This document shows, piece by piece, positions 45,251 through 57,434 of a stretch of 64,000 bases of DNA. This stretch comes from Rhodocollybia butyracea (Eukaryota; Basidiomycota; Agaricomycetes; Agaricales; Omphalotaceae): the NCBI GenBank assembly GCA_015501585.1, contig JADNRY010000019.1, positions 248,001 through 312,000 on the forward strand. Direction: 5' to 3'. The position numbers and the translations under genes are program-made. The notes under the pieces are model-generated. The model searched no databases and had not been told where the DNA came from. It saw only the letters and a list, made by a program, of their open reading frames with translations. Every line of letters starts with the position of its first letter. Within the stretch, counting starts at the first letter, position 1.

Positions 45251-47855
45251 ATGTCTAGCGCGACACCCAACAAAAGACTACAACTAAAGACGTCTGACCT
45301 AGCAGACTTTTTTCGTGGTTCTTCTACCGGTCTCAGCAGTACTAACAGTGGCCGTTCAACCACGTTGATTGATGAAAACCGTCTCTCCACGTCTTCCTCG
45401 CCGTCAAGAAAGAGATCAACTAGGATACCATTCATTGGACGCCCACGAAAGAAGTCCGTTCACTCAGATGTCGCCCCTTCAGTAGCATCAGAGGCCAGAG
45501 AAAGCAGATCGTCTGTCGCGACAGGATCTGGCTCAATCCTTGAACAGTGAGTACATTCTCTCCTTCTCATTTCGGCAATTTTTCTACTCGAGACAGGCCT
45601 ATCACTACGTCCTGTTGCAGTTCTATTTTCTCGGTGCCTTTTAGTAGCTGACGTTGTACCTTTTGCATTGCATTGACGCGTTTTCACAGGCCTAATAGCG
45701 TCGTAGCTCTACATGCCTCGACTTCCCAGCACTCTCTACATTCAACGAGTCTGGGATCAAAAATTGTGGCTCGTTTTACTCCCTCCAAATCTCGAAGTAG
45801 TTCGAAGCCGCAGTCGCGCAAATCCCAACTTTCCGCAAAAACTCAGGAGGAATTGTCTGATTATACATCAGATAGCCTTGTTTCTCCAAGTTTGGCGCCT
45901 CGATCTCCATCTATCGATTCAAAGTTTTCACGGGTCAGCCGCTCGTCTACTCCTAGGGCGAGTCAGGCTAACGAAAAGGCCAGTGGTGGTGGTGGTTTGC
46001 ACCCACAGCCCACTATCACTGTCTCTCGCCCTCCTGTGGATAATCTAGATAATATGGATCAATACGAAGATTTGTTCACCAAACCTCCACGCAGAATCAA
46101 ACAGAAACCTGTACCGGTAGACACGCGGCCTTTGGCATCTCTCTCGCGTGAACCCCCGCTCAGAGATACGCTCTGTCCATCTCCACCCCCAAGTGCGATA
46201 TCGTTAGCGACTCCTACAATATCCCGCACACCTTCCGTCTCTGCGCGAGCTCCTGCTCCCACCGCTGCCGATATAATCCGCCGAAGCGCCACGATATCAA
46301 GAATGCACAAACTCTCGTATAGTCCTGCTCCATCTCCGTCTGACTCTAACAATGTGCCTATACCTGGTTCCTCATCATCAATCCGGCGAGGGACAGCTTA
46401 ATCGGAACATATCAGGACAGTGACATCGACCCGGCTGAGGAGTCGGAGGCAATGTCAGTAAAATCAGCTATGTCCATGCCAGCTTCGTTCAGAAGCTCAG
46501 TAAATCGCTCCACGGTTGCCGGAGCACACGGAAAACCTCGTCCGTTCACAACTTCGTATACCCTCAAAGGTTCTCGAATGTTGCAACCGTCGAAACCCCC
46601 CTCCATACCCCTTCCTTCCACTCCGTCGTCGTCGTCTAACGAAACACCCACTGCTCGGCCGCGCGCACACACCATTTCCTCCAGTCGTTTAGCACGGTCT
46701 TCTAGTTCCTCACCCAAGGACAACCCTCAGAAGCGACATAGTATTGTATCCAAAACAGTGGGAAGATCTTCACCACTTTCAAAAGACCCTGCCACTCCTT
46801 TACGTTCTACCAATTCTTCTTCTTCTTCTTCGTCGTCTTCGTCGACGCCCACCCTCACCAAAACTGTTCCCAGTTCGGAAGCTGGGCAAATTGGCATTGA
46901 TATTGACAGCGCTTCCGTTGACGAACTACGCAAAGCTCTCCGACTTCGAAATCAGCAGTTTGACAAATTGTCTAATCAACTCATTGAAGTTATGGCGGCA
47001 CATACAGCCGAAAAGAGTATGTGGAGAATAAGGTCGCAGAGCTGGAAAAGGAACTCTCAAGGAAGCAATCGGAGATCAAGGGACTTTCCTGGATAGTGAA
47101 GAACGAAGAATACGACCCTTCAAGCACCATGCAGTCGGGCTCACGAACTCCAAGTCTTCTGGAAAGAGAGCGCAGTGACGACTCATCTACACGTAGCAGC
47201 ATACCAACTCCCTCTTCCTTCGTCAGACTGCCTCTCCATCAGCTTCGTCAAGGAGAGGATTCTGGTGCCGAATCAAACCCCACCTCACAATCGGAGTGGG
47301 GTTCGGGTACTTCTGGTGCCGAAGACGATCTGTATATGGCTGCGATGAAGCCGAAACGGGCCATGAGAAGATTGAAACTAGTGGAAAGTGTCAACAAAGC
47401 GATGTATCCTGCTTCCGTCAAACAGCCAGGATCAGGGCAGGGTCCGATACTTCCGAGATGGTCTCTGACGGTCCGTACTTGGGAAAACCAAACAAACGTT
47501 CATCTACCTCATCGTCTTTCACTGCCGCGTCCTCTTCCCCACCGACCTCCCCCGAACCGACTTCAGTCAATTTTCCCTCACAAAACCTGAACCCGATCCC
47601 TGAATCTCGACCATCATCTGTCGTCCCTGGATCCCGGAAGAGCACAAGAGGGAGCGGAGACCCTCTAGAATTTCTTTCGGATCTTTGGGGCAACCTTCTG
47701 CCGCAAGCAAATCACAAAGCAAATCCATCCCTTCAGTGACCACCGGATCACGACTGACGCCGTCGGAAGCCTATGTCCGAACGTTGCAAAAAGGACGACC
47801 CCCCTCCATTGCCCAGGTATTGGACCAGGCAAGAAAGTCGAACAGCCTGCAATGA
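45251..47855 (+). CDS. Large Ser/Pro-rich coiled-coil protein (four apparent frameshifts)
   Basis: Exon 1 45251-45546, long intron, exon 2 45690-47855. Low-complexity Ser/Thr/Pro sequence with basic patches surrounds a clear coiled coil (DELRKALRLRNQQFDKLSNQL...EYVENKVAELEKELSRKQSEIKG). The tail ends GRPPSIAQVLDQARKSNSLQ. Four single-base additions keep one frame throughout: GGG at 46390, AAAA at 47011, GGG at 47435 (or 47440) and GGG at 47650; the CDS is then 822 codons exactly. The slip inside the coiled coil cannot be an intron; the first could alternatively be a 62-nt intron (46354-46415). I do not recognise the family; a scaffold role is a guess. Confidence 0.7.
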
Positions 47856-48691
47856 ATAGTATTGAGGAATCGTATGGAGGTCGTTCCAGGGCAATATTAG
47901 CAGGATTGAATTCTCCTGCGGGCAGGAAATGATTCTACTGCATTATGGTAGGCTTTCGACGTTTTTTGCCTGCCGTATAGTACATATCTTTACTGTCCAC
48001 AGATTTACACACACTCTTTTACGCGCATTCACCTCTATTCGCCTACAGTATATGGTTCGTCCCTGCCACAGTCAATCTTGATTGCTGGACTAACGAACCG
48101 AACCCCTTCGGCGTTTTCAGTATCATTGCATTTATATCCCCTCTATACCTAGTCGTTCACGACTTTAACGCATTAAAAATGGGCTCAAGTCCTCGACGTC
48201 ACTCTTTAGTCTCCCTCGTCCCTTTTTATCCTTTTCGGGTGTTGTTCATGTTTCTATATTCACTGTATCGTATCATTGCAAGCATCTGCTGCAGCAGCCT
48301 TTCGTACATCTACATCCACCTATCTATTCATTGTTAATGTTTCATATCTGTTTTACAATTGTGCATATTATTAGAAATACAGCGTTCACTTTTGTCACCA
48401 GTTAAATCAATGGGACAGGAGCTCAAATACTTGATTCATCGTAGGGATGCGACAGATATGAAAACCTAAACATCCACCTGCTAAATGTCCAGATAACAAT
48501 GCGAAGTATGATACACCAACCGTGAAAATAAGTAAATATGTAAATCCTTTAGTAAAGGTCTTGGAGATTGAGGGATATATGCATGAGTTACAGTCCGTTA
48601 AGCAATCAAAGCAAACAATGCAACGAGGAAAGAAACAGAAAGAGCACAGCAGATAAATTAAGTGTAGATAATCCATAAATCATAAAGGCGT
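47856..48691. other. Intergenic region between convergent genes; no gene seen
   Basis: Likely two 3' UTRs; AT-rich near 48400-48560. Confidence 0.55.
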
Positions 48692-51600
48692 TCAGGAAAT
48701 AAGAGTGGCTTGTTCATCATCGCCCTCCAAGTCTGTACGCTGAGAGACCAGCTTTTCAATGGCGACACACTGTTGCAGTAGCTGTCCTATTACTGGACGG
48801 CCAGAAGTATTATTAACGAATGAGTTCTGCAAACGATTTTAGTACAACTCATGATCATAAACGTCTTCTTTACCTTGAGGAGTTCTCTGGCATCTGGTCG
48901 GGATGAAACCGGTTCTGAACACATACGCAAAAACTCATGGAACGCGGGCGAGTAGATCTCTGGCTTGCGAAGCTTGGGCCACCTGTCACCTGGAGGACCG
49001 TCCGAGTCTGAAAAAAAGGGCGGCGCTGCTTGAGCCAATTCCCAAACAGTAGCCCCAACAGACCAAACGTCGATTTTTAAGGCATTGTACGGTCCTGCCC
49101 GAATCTCGGGAGCCTATGAAGTATATAAGTTTCGACGATACAAAGGTATTGAAAAAAAAACCACTAACCTGCCAGTACAGGATGCCCACCACATCCGTAA
49201 CCACAGGCGAGTTGGCGTTTACTTTGACAGCGTTTGAGAATTCAGCTTTTAACAGGTTGGTTAGCGTTCTATCCATCAAGAGAAAGAAGGAATAGACGTA
49301 CTGAGTTTCAAAAAACCTTCACTGTTGAGGAGCAAGTTATCAGATCGAATATCTCGATGAGCAATATTATGTGAAGCCAGAAATTGCAACGCTTCGAGCA
49401 TCTGGGATGTGTAACTGTTAGAAAAAAGAAGGGAAAAAAGCGACGCGAAGACCGACATCATGTGTAAATCGTGCAATGATCCTCTCCTGTAAAACCAAAC
49501 CTTCCTCGCATAGAACCACCACATCTGCCAGACTCCTTTCCATTAGTTCCATCCGAATCCAAAGCGAATCTTCTAATAAGTCCACATAGAGTGCATGCAT
49601 TCCAAGTATATTCACGTGCATCGCCCCTCTAAGCAATCCCAACTCTTTCCTCAGCTCTTCAAGTTTCTTCGACCCGGAAGGTAATATAGGTACGGTCTTG
49701 ATCGCTACAATCATAATTTTTCCATTCGCTTGTCCCTCAACATCCCGCGCTTTTATAAGCGGTGGCAGCTTGGTGAGGCGGGCGAGATTCGCAGTCTCCG
49801 AAATGCGAGCAGCGTACACCGAACCATTCTCTCCTTCGGCGACCTCGTTTAAGTCGACGAAATACTCCCGTGGGTCAATGGGTTCATCGATGAATTCCTC
49901 CAAAGGCTTGACAACTTCCGAAAGCCAACCTGGATAGCGAAGACTAGGTGTGATGGGAGTGGTGATAGGGAACGACATCGAGCCAGAAGAGGAGGGGACG
50001 GGAGCGGTGAATGGACCATTAGGAACCATCCTTGTCCTACTATTTATGAGGATGGTGGGTCGTCGAACGGAAGTGGGTGGGCGAGGAGGTTCTGCATTAC
50101 CATTGCTTTGTGCCGAAAGCGGCGGTGACAAGGTTCTCTCCTCTTCCTCTTCTTCTTCTTCAGGGGTGGCCACCTTCGCTTCTTGGTTTTCTTCATCTTC
50201 GTCATCAGGATCTACACCTCCAAAGGTATCCGAAGTTGAAGTTAATAGGTGGTGTGACTTGTGAAGTGCAGGCTGCTTGGGCTTCTTCGGACGAGTCCGA
50301 TTCTGTTCGAATACCGTTTGAGCTGGTAGCGGGCTATCCATGTAATAGACTAGTTCTCGGTCACCCTCGTCATCCTCCGTCTGCGCATCCGTTACGGGTG
50401 AAAGCGAAGACGACGTGCTTGTACTTGTACTGGTACTTACGGATGTTCGCGATGAGGGTGCAAAAGCTTCATCTTCTTCACTGCCTCCGAACATGGAACT
50501 CTGTGGAGATGGAGGAACGGCTAAAGGGGACGGTGCTTGTTGGAAGGATGGTACGAGAGATGAAGCAGGCGAAGATACCAGAGGAAGTGTCTGCTGTTGT
50601 TGTTGTTGCGATGGGGGAGGCAAGGAAAGACCTGCGCCTTTGTCCGAGGTGCCAACCGTAACCTTTTTTGCAACAGCACGTTGTATGACGGTAGTCGTGG
50701 CTGTAGCATGTGTTGCCTGCGACATGGCGATAGCGGTCAAAGTGGAAACAGTAGAAGTACTGCTCCGGGTCGAGCTACGGTGGTTGTAGCCATTTACTGA
50801 AGGAGCCAGAGAGTCGCGCGAGGGATCTTCACTGCGATTTGGACTTAGGAACTCGCCATCCTGGATCTGATGTGATATCCGGTAAGCGCTAAGTCGGTTC
50901 ATATGTCTCTCCCGAGACTGTCTAGATGAGAGAGGGCTAGAGGGTGGAAGCGTTGGGCTCTGACTCTCGCTGATTGCAGGGGAAGTGTATCCTTCCTCTG
51001 TTGGAACTTCTCGATCCTGATCATCCGATTCGTCGTCGTAGTACTCATCCTCATCTGAACCATTATACCCTCTCAAACGCTGGATAGGAGTCAAATCCTT
51101 CTCCCTACCGTTTGACTTTCTTGATTTTTTTCTCTGTCTTCGTGAAGCGGCGCTGGATCCCATACCCCCCGGGCGAGCATTCCTTGAATTTCATTGAAAA
51201 GTCCAGAATCAGGCATGACTGTGGATGCGGTAGTGCTTATTGTTGATGCTGTTAGCGGAGAATCCTCAAATGGGATGGCGGGCGGCGGAGGCGAAGGGGA
51301 TCGGGGAGGCGAAGGAGATCGAGGGAAAGGAGAGGTTGGTGAGGTAGGAGGGCCAGTTGTGAATAACGGAGCGGCAAGTAGAGATGAGGAACCGTTAGCC
51401 ATGTCTGTACTGGGAGAGCTAAGGCTGGAAGACATAACGGTCGTTCGCTTCGTTGTAGTGTCGTCGACGACGACTGGGGCTGGTGAAGATGTCAGTGTAG
51501 AACCAGCGCTGTCGGAAAATTCCAGGTAGGAAAAGTCGAAGCCCAGGTTACCCAGGCCCAATCCCGAGTCAATCTCGGGTAAGGTGAGAGGAGTAAGTGG

Positions 51601-52804
51601 GATGATAGGTTGTGAGGTGTCGTGGTCATTGTCCTCGCCATCGCTCTCACTCGGTCTGCCATTTCGGGAGTTGTCATTTGAGTATGACCCCTCAACTTCC
51701 ACGTCCTCCCGCGACTGTTTGTCCTTCATCATTCTCTGTAAAGCTCCCTTCTTAATGGTGCCCTGGCTATCGTCATATGCAGGTGGTGGTGAAGACGTGA
51801 GATTGGAGTTGGAAACGAAATAAGCTCGTCTGGGAGGAGAAGACGGAACAGGACTATCGATAATATTCACGATAGGATTTCCGAGTGGACTGGATTTTTG
51901 ACTACTGCGGTTCGAGTGATGACTAGCCTCTGACTCGTCTCTCTCCTGCTCCAAGACAATATTAGGACGCATCTTTGTATCCGAGCCATTTTCTAGAGAT
52001 AAGGAGAGGGCCAGCGATGATGAAGATGATGAGTCGTTTCTACTCCTCTGGTGAAGGTTTCGTCCAACAAGAGGGTTATTTAGGGGTAAGGGTGGAGGGG
52101 AAGTAGAAGAACTTCGAAAAGAAGCGTTAGAGTACTGACGGGGAAGCGAAGTTGTTCGAGGAGCTGGATTCGTCAAAACTGCGGGGGAACGTGGGCGAAA
52201 ATCGCTGAAAGAGTTGGGCGTCAGCGTTCCGGCTGCTTTTCGCGCACAAATAGCCGCAATTTCATCCGGCGTAAAGCCAGCTTCTGCAAGCGATACGGTC
52301 CACGAAGGTGGCATGCCGCCGTAGGCTTCATCTACGTGAATATTATGCTGTTGTAGTGTATTATAATTAGAAGAGTTCAATTTATATCTTTATTGCGACT
52401 TACCTGAAAGTTCCAAGGCAACGAAATATTATCATCCTCTGCTGGCATAATTGACTCTGCGTCTTCTGAGCCCTTCTTGAACGCAATAAACTCGACTTTT
52501 TAGATTTCGGCCTGGCAGAAGATGGTGGACTGAGCATGGCATCTGAATTTGCCGAGGATGCAAGCGACATTGATGAGCTGGCTGGGTGTATTGAGCCAGG
52601 AGCGGGAGCTCGAGCATACTGTGTGGAAATGGAAACAAAAGAACGATTGCTGTTCAAATAATATGGATCCTTCGGCGGTGGTGGCGGCGGACGTTCCTTG
52701 TCTTTATTTTTTCCGAGTTTTCCAAGCATCCTGAACGTTGAAAATCGCGATGACTTTGTGTTACCAGGCGATATCGATGAAGACGAGGAAGACGGAGGAT
52801 CCAT
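48692..52804 (-). CDS. PAK-like kinase with CRIB domain and degenerate DFG motif
   Basis: Exons (minus): 52804-52404, 52347-49457, 49401-49302, 49245-49169, 49113-48874, 48826-48692; about 1281 residues after adding one base at 52480 (AA) and one at 51165-51170 (C6). A CRIB/p21-binding motif ISLPWNFQHNIHVDEAYGGMPPSW (127-150) indicates Cdc42/Rac binding. A long Ser/Pro-rich acidic linker leads to a C-terminal STE20/PAK-type kinase domain: VAIKTV lysine, AHRDIRSDN loop, YWQAPE, KIDVWSVGA. The DFG position reads EFS (spliced across the 49301-49246 intron) and the loop has HRDIR where PAKs have HRDIK. Loss of the Mg-binding Asp suggests a pseudokinase or altered catalysis. A CACGTG box lies 61 nt upstream. 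Confidence 0.82.
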
Positions 52805-54598
52805 GATAAATACTGACGAGCAAGCCGCCTAACTTAGTGGTGAATGAACAATGCCCAAATGTCACACGTGACATCCAGTGATGCAGTCACGCTCTCAGAT
52901 TAGTGCGCGTGCGTTCAAGCACTCACTGAGGAATTAAAGCAACCAACATTTACGGGCTCTGCTTTTTTTTGATTGCCATTGCCTCAAATTCTACATATAT
53001 GATGATGTGCGGCCGACCATGCTCAAAGCAGTTATCACAGCGTCACTAAGCCTTTCAATCTGCCATCGAATGATGCTCTTACCCATTGTTTGCGCTGCCA
53101 GGATCCGGCAGTAGCCAATCACCTACCACCGCACTTTTTCATATGCGCGTTTGAACCAAGACAGAGGATCGTGCAGAAACTTTGCTCAAACCCCATCAGC
53201 TTAAGTAACTTGCTCCGCTGCAGTGCAAGCCAACTTATCAGTTTCAATTTCGGACTTTGGTGGGGCGCCGTCCTTTCGCGTCGATGGGTGTTCGGGAACT
53301 TGACACTGTGCTTGATCGGACGAAGAACGAGGAGATCAAAAAGCAGGAAATAGTGAGATCGGGTTGGAACCTCTGCAGTGAGCTAGCGGCTACCGAAATC
53401 ACACAAGCCTAGTCTTCCAAAATCAGCAGGAAAGTTACATAGCCCCGAATCGTACAATTCAATTGGCTGTAATGGTTCAAAATCATAAAATGTCTCTCAA
53501 ATCCACTGAGCGACGTAGCTTGGTGTCGATGTGCAAGAGGCTGCAAGAGGCCATCCGCCATAGCGTTGAAGTGACTATGGGTTTCAGGCACAACTGACCA
53601 ACGGAAAACCGAGGACCGGGCGGAAAACGCAAATCCTTGGTTTTCCGTACAACATGGAGAGTTTGTATATTCATTGCTATAGATTGCTATGTAGCAGGGG
53701 TAATGAAATGAATCAGAGTGACTTTCTTCAAGTACAAGAGGTCATCTTCGAAGAGATAACGGCGGCTCAGGACCTGAAGACATAGATTCCCAGGTAAGTA
53801 ACAGGTCTGGCAAACACGCGTACCGGAACGGGCGATAAGAAGCTAACACAAGTCCCCCAAGTCACTGTCTACGAGACCCATACATGATCGCGTGAAAGAT
53901 AGCATTGAGCGTTTCAAGAGCGCCAAAATGAGAACCTGAAAACTCGAGGGAATGAGATGAGGTGTCCTCAAAAGTAAAAAATTTTGTGAATAGGGTCCAC
54001 TATATTGGATGGATCACCGGTGAGCAGTCATTGAGATCGTCGACTCGAGGTGAAGTGTAAAGTTACAACCAGGTTACAACCGACCTTGCAACCAACCCTC
54101 TGAGCATCAACCCGAAAATCATTGGAAATCTTAGCTAGAGGAAGATGTTTCGTGAGAGGATAGATGAATTCCTGCGAAGTGTGAACATCAGGCAGCAGTT
54201 AGGGCTTTCTGGTTCCTCATACACGAGCTTAGTATTTTCGTAAATTATGTATGGTGACAGGAACACGTGGAGTGACACCTCGAGTTATGTGACGCAGAAA
54301 GAACCTCAAAGTATGTCTTCATTTCGATCGTTGATACACAGTATTTACAGACGATCAGTTCAACAAACTTTGCTTTATCATGCTGGGCTCGACTGATACA
54401 CTTCAATCGAGCCAATCTCCCAATATGCATCTGGTTGTTGATAATGAGAAACTTTGGGCGTATTGTACTAGATGGAGTAATGGACCCACCCTTGTAATTC
54501 GTCGGGTCCATAACAGCTGATTGACATGTCCCAGGACCGCTGTACGACCTATAAAGAAAAACCTGAGCGAAGAATAAAGGTTTCGGGACATAAATAGC
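52805..54598. other. 1.8-kb intergenic region; no gene seen
   Basis: Only short chance frames. CACGTG boxes occur at 52865 and 54264. No repeats or transposon ends recognised. Confidence 0.55.
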
Positions 54599-55748
54599 TC
54601 ACGCTCCCGCCCAGTCCCCACACAAAGTGATATTTATGATTATCTGATGGTTCTGGAAGTGCTCTCCAATGTTGCACAAATCGCCGTTGGGTATGAACGA
54701 TACCGGGTTACCCAGGAAGTCGGATCGGGACACTTTGAAGTGATGTCTGAACCAGTTATGTTAATATTTAAACGACCGACGAGTTTAACACGCTTACCGT
54801 CGGGTACCTTATCTTGGGGGAAATGGAAAACCTCGATTCCATAGTCCGGGTCCCAAACCTTCACAAACACACCCCCTCCTGCAGCGTTGAACTCCGTTCC
54901 CCACCCGTTTGGATCCGTAGTGGCACAACCATTGTTGGTTACTGTGCTGTCGCAAGTCGTACCGATTACTGTACCAGTGATGGCTTGCCCAGTGGCGAGG
55001 CTACACCCACCGTTGGTATGCATCGTAACCTGATTATTCTGGGACTCGTGTACACCTTCGATCAGGTCGATTTCACCTACATCGGTTGTAAATGTCCATC
55101 CTATGAAAAAGTTATTGAAACCTTACCGTTGTTCGGCCAATTTGCTCCATCGGTAGACCTGGAATTACAAGGAGAGCTCAGCACACATTCAACACCTAAA
55201 TACTGCAGTAAACTTACCAGACAGCAGGCCAGGTCGTGAGTCCAGTGGGCATGTGTGTTACATTGTAAATGAAGAGGCCCTTGCTGTACGTATTCTTTGT
55301 AGAGATACGTACGCTGGAGGATGTTGTTAGCGACCATAACCCACTATGTGAGTGAAGTGACTGACGAATCACGATTAGTACCCATTTCCAAAGTGGAAGT
55401 GGAATCTACGGCGATGCGCGCGAGCCCATTAGTAACACCGGCGAGGCCCTTCGCTTGAGCAGTGTCTTGGGAAACGTAATTGACGGCACCGTGTGTTGGG
55501 TCCGCGTCTGTGAAGAAGTCAAACGCGCTGTGGATATCGCGAGTCAGATAAGTGAAAAACCGCAATTTTCTTCCAGCTCACTCGAAAAAGGATTCCCCTG
55601 CTATCGTTTCGGCCAGAGTGAATGAACGTGATGGTGATTGACGCGGGCTGATGGTCTTCGACCTTCGAAGCTTCAATGGTGCAGACGAAGACAACAAAGG
55701 GAAAGACAACGACAACGCGATGGCCAAATGGATGATACTGAACATCAT
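54599..55748 (-). CDS. Secreted GH16 endo-beta-glucanase-like enzyme (one apparent frameshift)
   Basis: Exons (minus): 55748-55582, 55527-55366, 55313-55218, 55158-55127, 55076-54798, 54746-54599; about 294 residues. The signal peptide MMFSIIHLAIALSLSFPLLSSSA is followed by DFFTDADPTHGAVNYVS, STKNTYSKGLFIYNVTHMP, catalytic EIDLIE (about E154 and E159), NNQVTMHTNGGC, a Cys-rich insert, PDPTSW and the end NITLCGDWAGA. After PDPTSW the frame slips; one added base in the run at 54711-54713 (GGG on the coding strand) restores GNPVSFIPNGDLC and the family C-terminus. It is shorter than the GH16 at 22449, lacking the FGSSGC tail. Substrate is probably beta-1,3(1,4)-glucan, by family only. Confidence 0.8.
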
Positions 55749-57026
55749 GACGAGGAAAGCTTGAAAAAGTCTTGAACTTGAAGTATGAACGCAGGTAATC
55801 GAGAATCCAGTTCTCAATTAGACAAGACCGGCTTGGATCAGTGACCAGCACAAAGGGCGTTGAGGGAGGGAGGAAAAGAGAGGTCAGAGGAACACTTTTA
55901 TACTTTCCGGCATGTTTCATAGTATGAGATGCTGAGTTGCTGTGGTATCAAAAGTTGTACCGGGTAGCGGGAATTTATCTTATGACACAGATCTCGAGAA
56001 TCCATGAAAGTAATTAGGCGCGTGCTCAGAACACGTTAACCTTCACAATATCTTGAATATGAATCCAGCCACCAGCGAGCTAAACTGCAGTCTGAAAACC
56101 TCACCAGAGCCATAGCGCACCATAAAGTATTTTGTAGACCAGTGGCAGACCCTAGTATAGCTTGGCGTTCTTTACCAAGATCTTTATTACGGGTGTTTCA
56201 TGATGCTTGCCTTGTCGCCGTGTCGGTGTTTCCGGTTAAAAGAAAATTTGTTTGAATTGTGCCATCGATAACTCAAGTGCACCGCGCGCTAATATAGGCT
56301 AATATACTATCACGCTCCGGATCAAATCTTTGAGATGCATCAGGCTTGAAACAATTTCCGAATTATAACCGCCACCAGGTCCCATTGAGGAGCGGGCGTG
56401 CCTCCTGCGTGCCCGCACGGTTAAGACTCCCCATTCGAGGTAGCTTGGACAATAAGTCATTCAAGTCTGGATATTCAACGCAGCCGCTGAGGATCTGCGC
56501 ACACCACGCGGATGATTTATTTCGAGGCGTCAAATTTGCTCGTTCGTCAAGATTGGGAGATCTGTGAAAGACTTGAACTTGAAGAGAGCACGCACTCGTA
56601 GTGTCAAGAGGTTCTAGATTTTACCCTCTGGGGACAACAGAGATCGTGCTACATGTTCAGAAGCGGCGGTTGAGCTGGAATAACGCTCAAGAATTGGAAG
56701 CGAAAAAACCTCAGACAAAGGCAGCAAACTTGCCAAGCTCCGAACCAACCAACCAACCAACCAACCAACCAACCGACTTGTGTAAGCTATACTTGTTATA
56801 GAACCCCAGGAAAATCTAGGAAAATTCATATCAGACATTTTTTGAGAATCACTAAAATGGTGTTTGATGTAAGTATGTGTCTGTACCTGCCAAGTCACAA
56901 CGTTTCCCAAAAAAAAAGGTCCAAAAAATCGCTGGGTAAAAAATCACTTTGAGCGAAGACTAAGTTAACAAAACTGGGAAACCACTGCACAAGATGCTAC
57001 AAGATGGACAAAGTGCTGACGGTGGA
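55749..57026. other. 1.3-kb intergenic region; no gene seen
   Basis: Contains an (AACC)8 microsatellite at 56743-56774 and, at about 56598-56650, sequence related to the 68-bp insertion in kinase copy B. Confidence 0.55.
56743..56774. repeat. (AACC)8 microsatellite
   Basis: Eight uninterrupted AACC units. Confidence 0.9.
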
Positions 57027-57315
57027 TTATGACTTGGATGTCTCCTGAACGGTCTGAACGCGCTCATACAGTTCGCGTTTACGTTTGGATTCCTCAAAAT
57101 CCTGCTGCCTCTCTTTCATTTTTGCAAGTCTTCGTTCGTCATCTTTGACAACTCCTTGATACATAGACTTAAACATACGATAAATACAAGGCGATTGAGA
57201 GAAATTGGGGGGTACGTACCTCACGTTCTTGATTCTGCTGGTAGTGAACGCCCCATACTGTAAAGACTGACAGGGCAATGGCAGCCCCAAGTGTTATTCT
57301 GGCTCGAGACGACAT
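57027..57315 (-). CDS. PET117: PET117-like cytochrome c oxidase assembly protein
   Basis: Two exons (minus): 57315-57220 and 57167-57027; 78 residues. An N-terminal membrane segment ITLGAAIALSVFTVWGVHY is followed by QQNQERE, MYQGVVKDDERR and a long charged helix. Size, single anchor and the HY-x-Q-x2-ER...QGVVKD pattern match PET117, a small inner mitochondrial membrane factor for complex IV assembly. The acceptor is TTAAG. It is divergent from the CID gene with 119 bp between starts. Confidence 0.8.
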
Positions 57316-57434
57316 GCAAAGAGTTCAACGTTGAGCGCTGAGCATCGGGACGGTCCGGAACACGTGAGCTCAATCCTGAGAGCCCCGGTATTGTTGATGA
57401 TCAAACTCATTCCTCTTCTGTACCACTGGTTTTC
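57316..57434. promoter_or_regulatory. 119-bp bidirectional promoter with a CACGTG box
   Basis: Lies between the start codons of PET117 (-) and the CID gene (+). CACGTG is at 57361-57366, near the middle. Confidence 0.45.
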
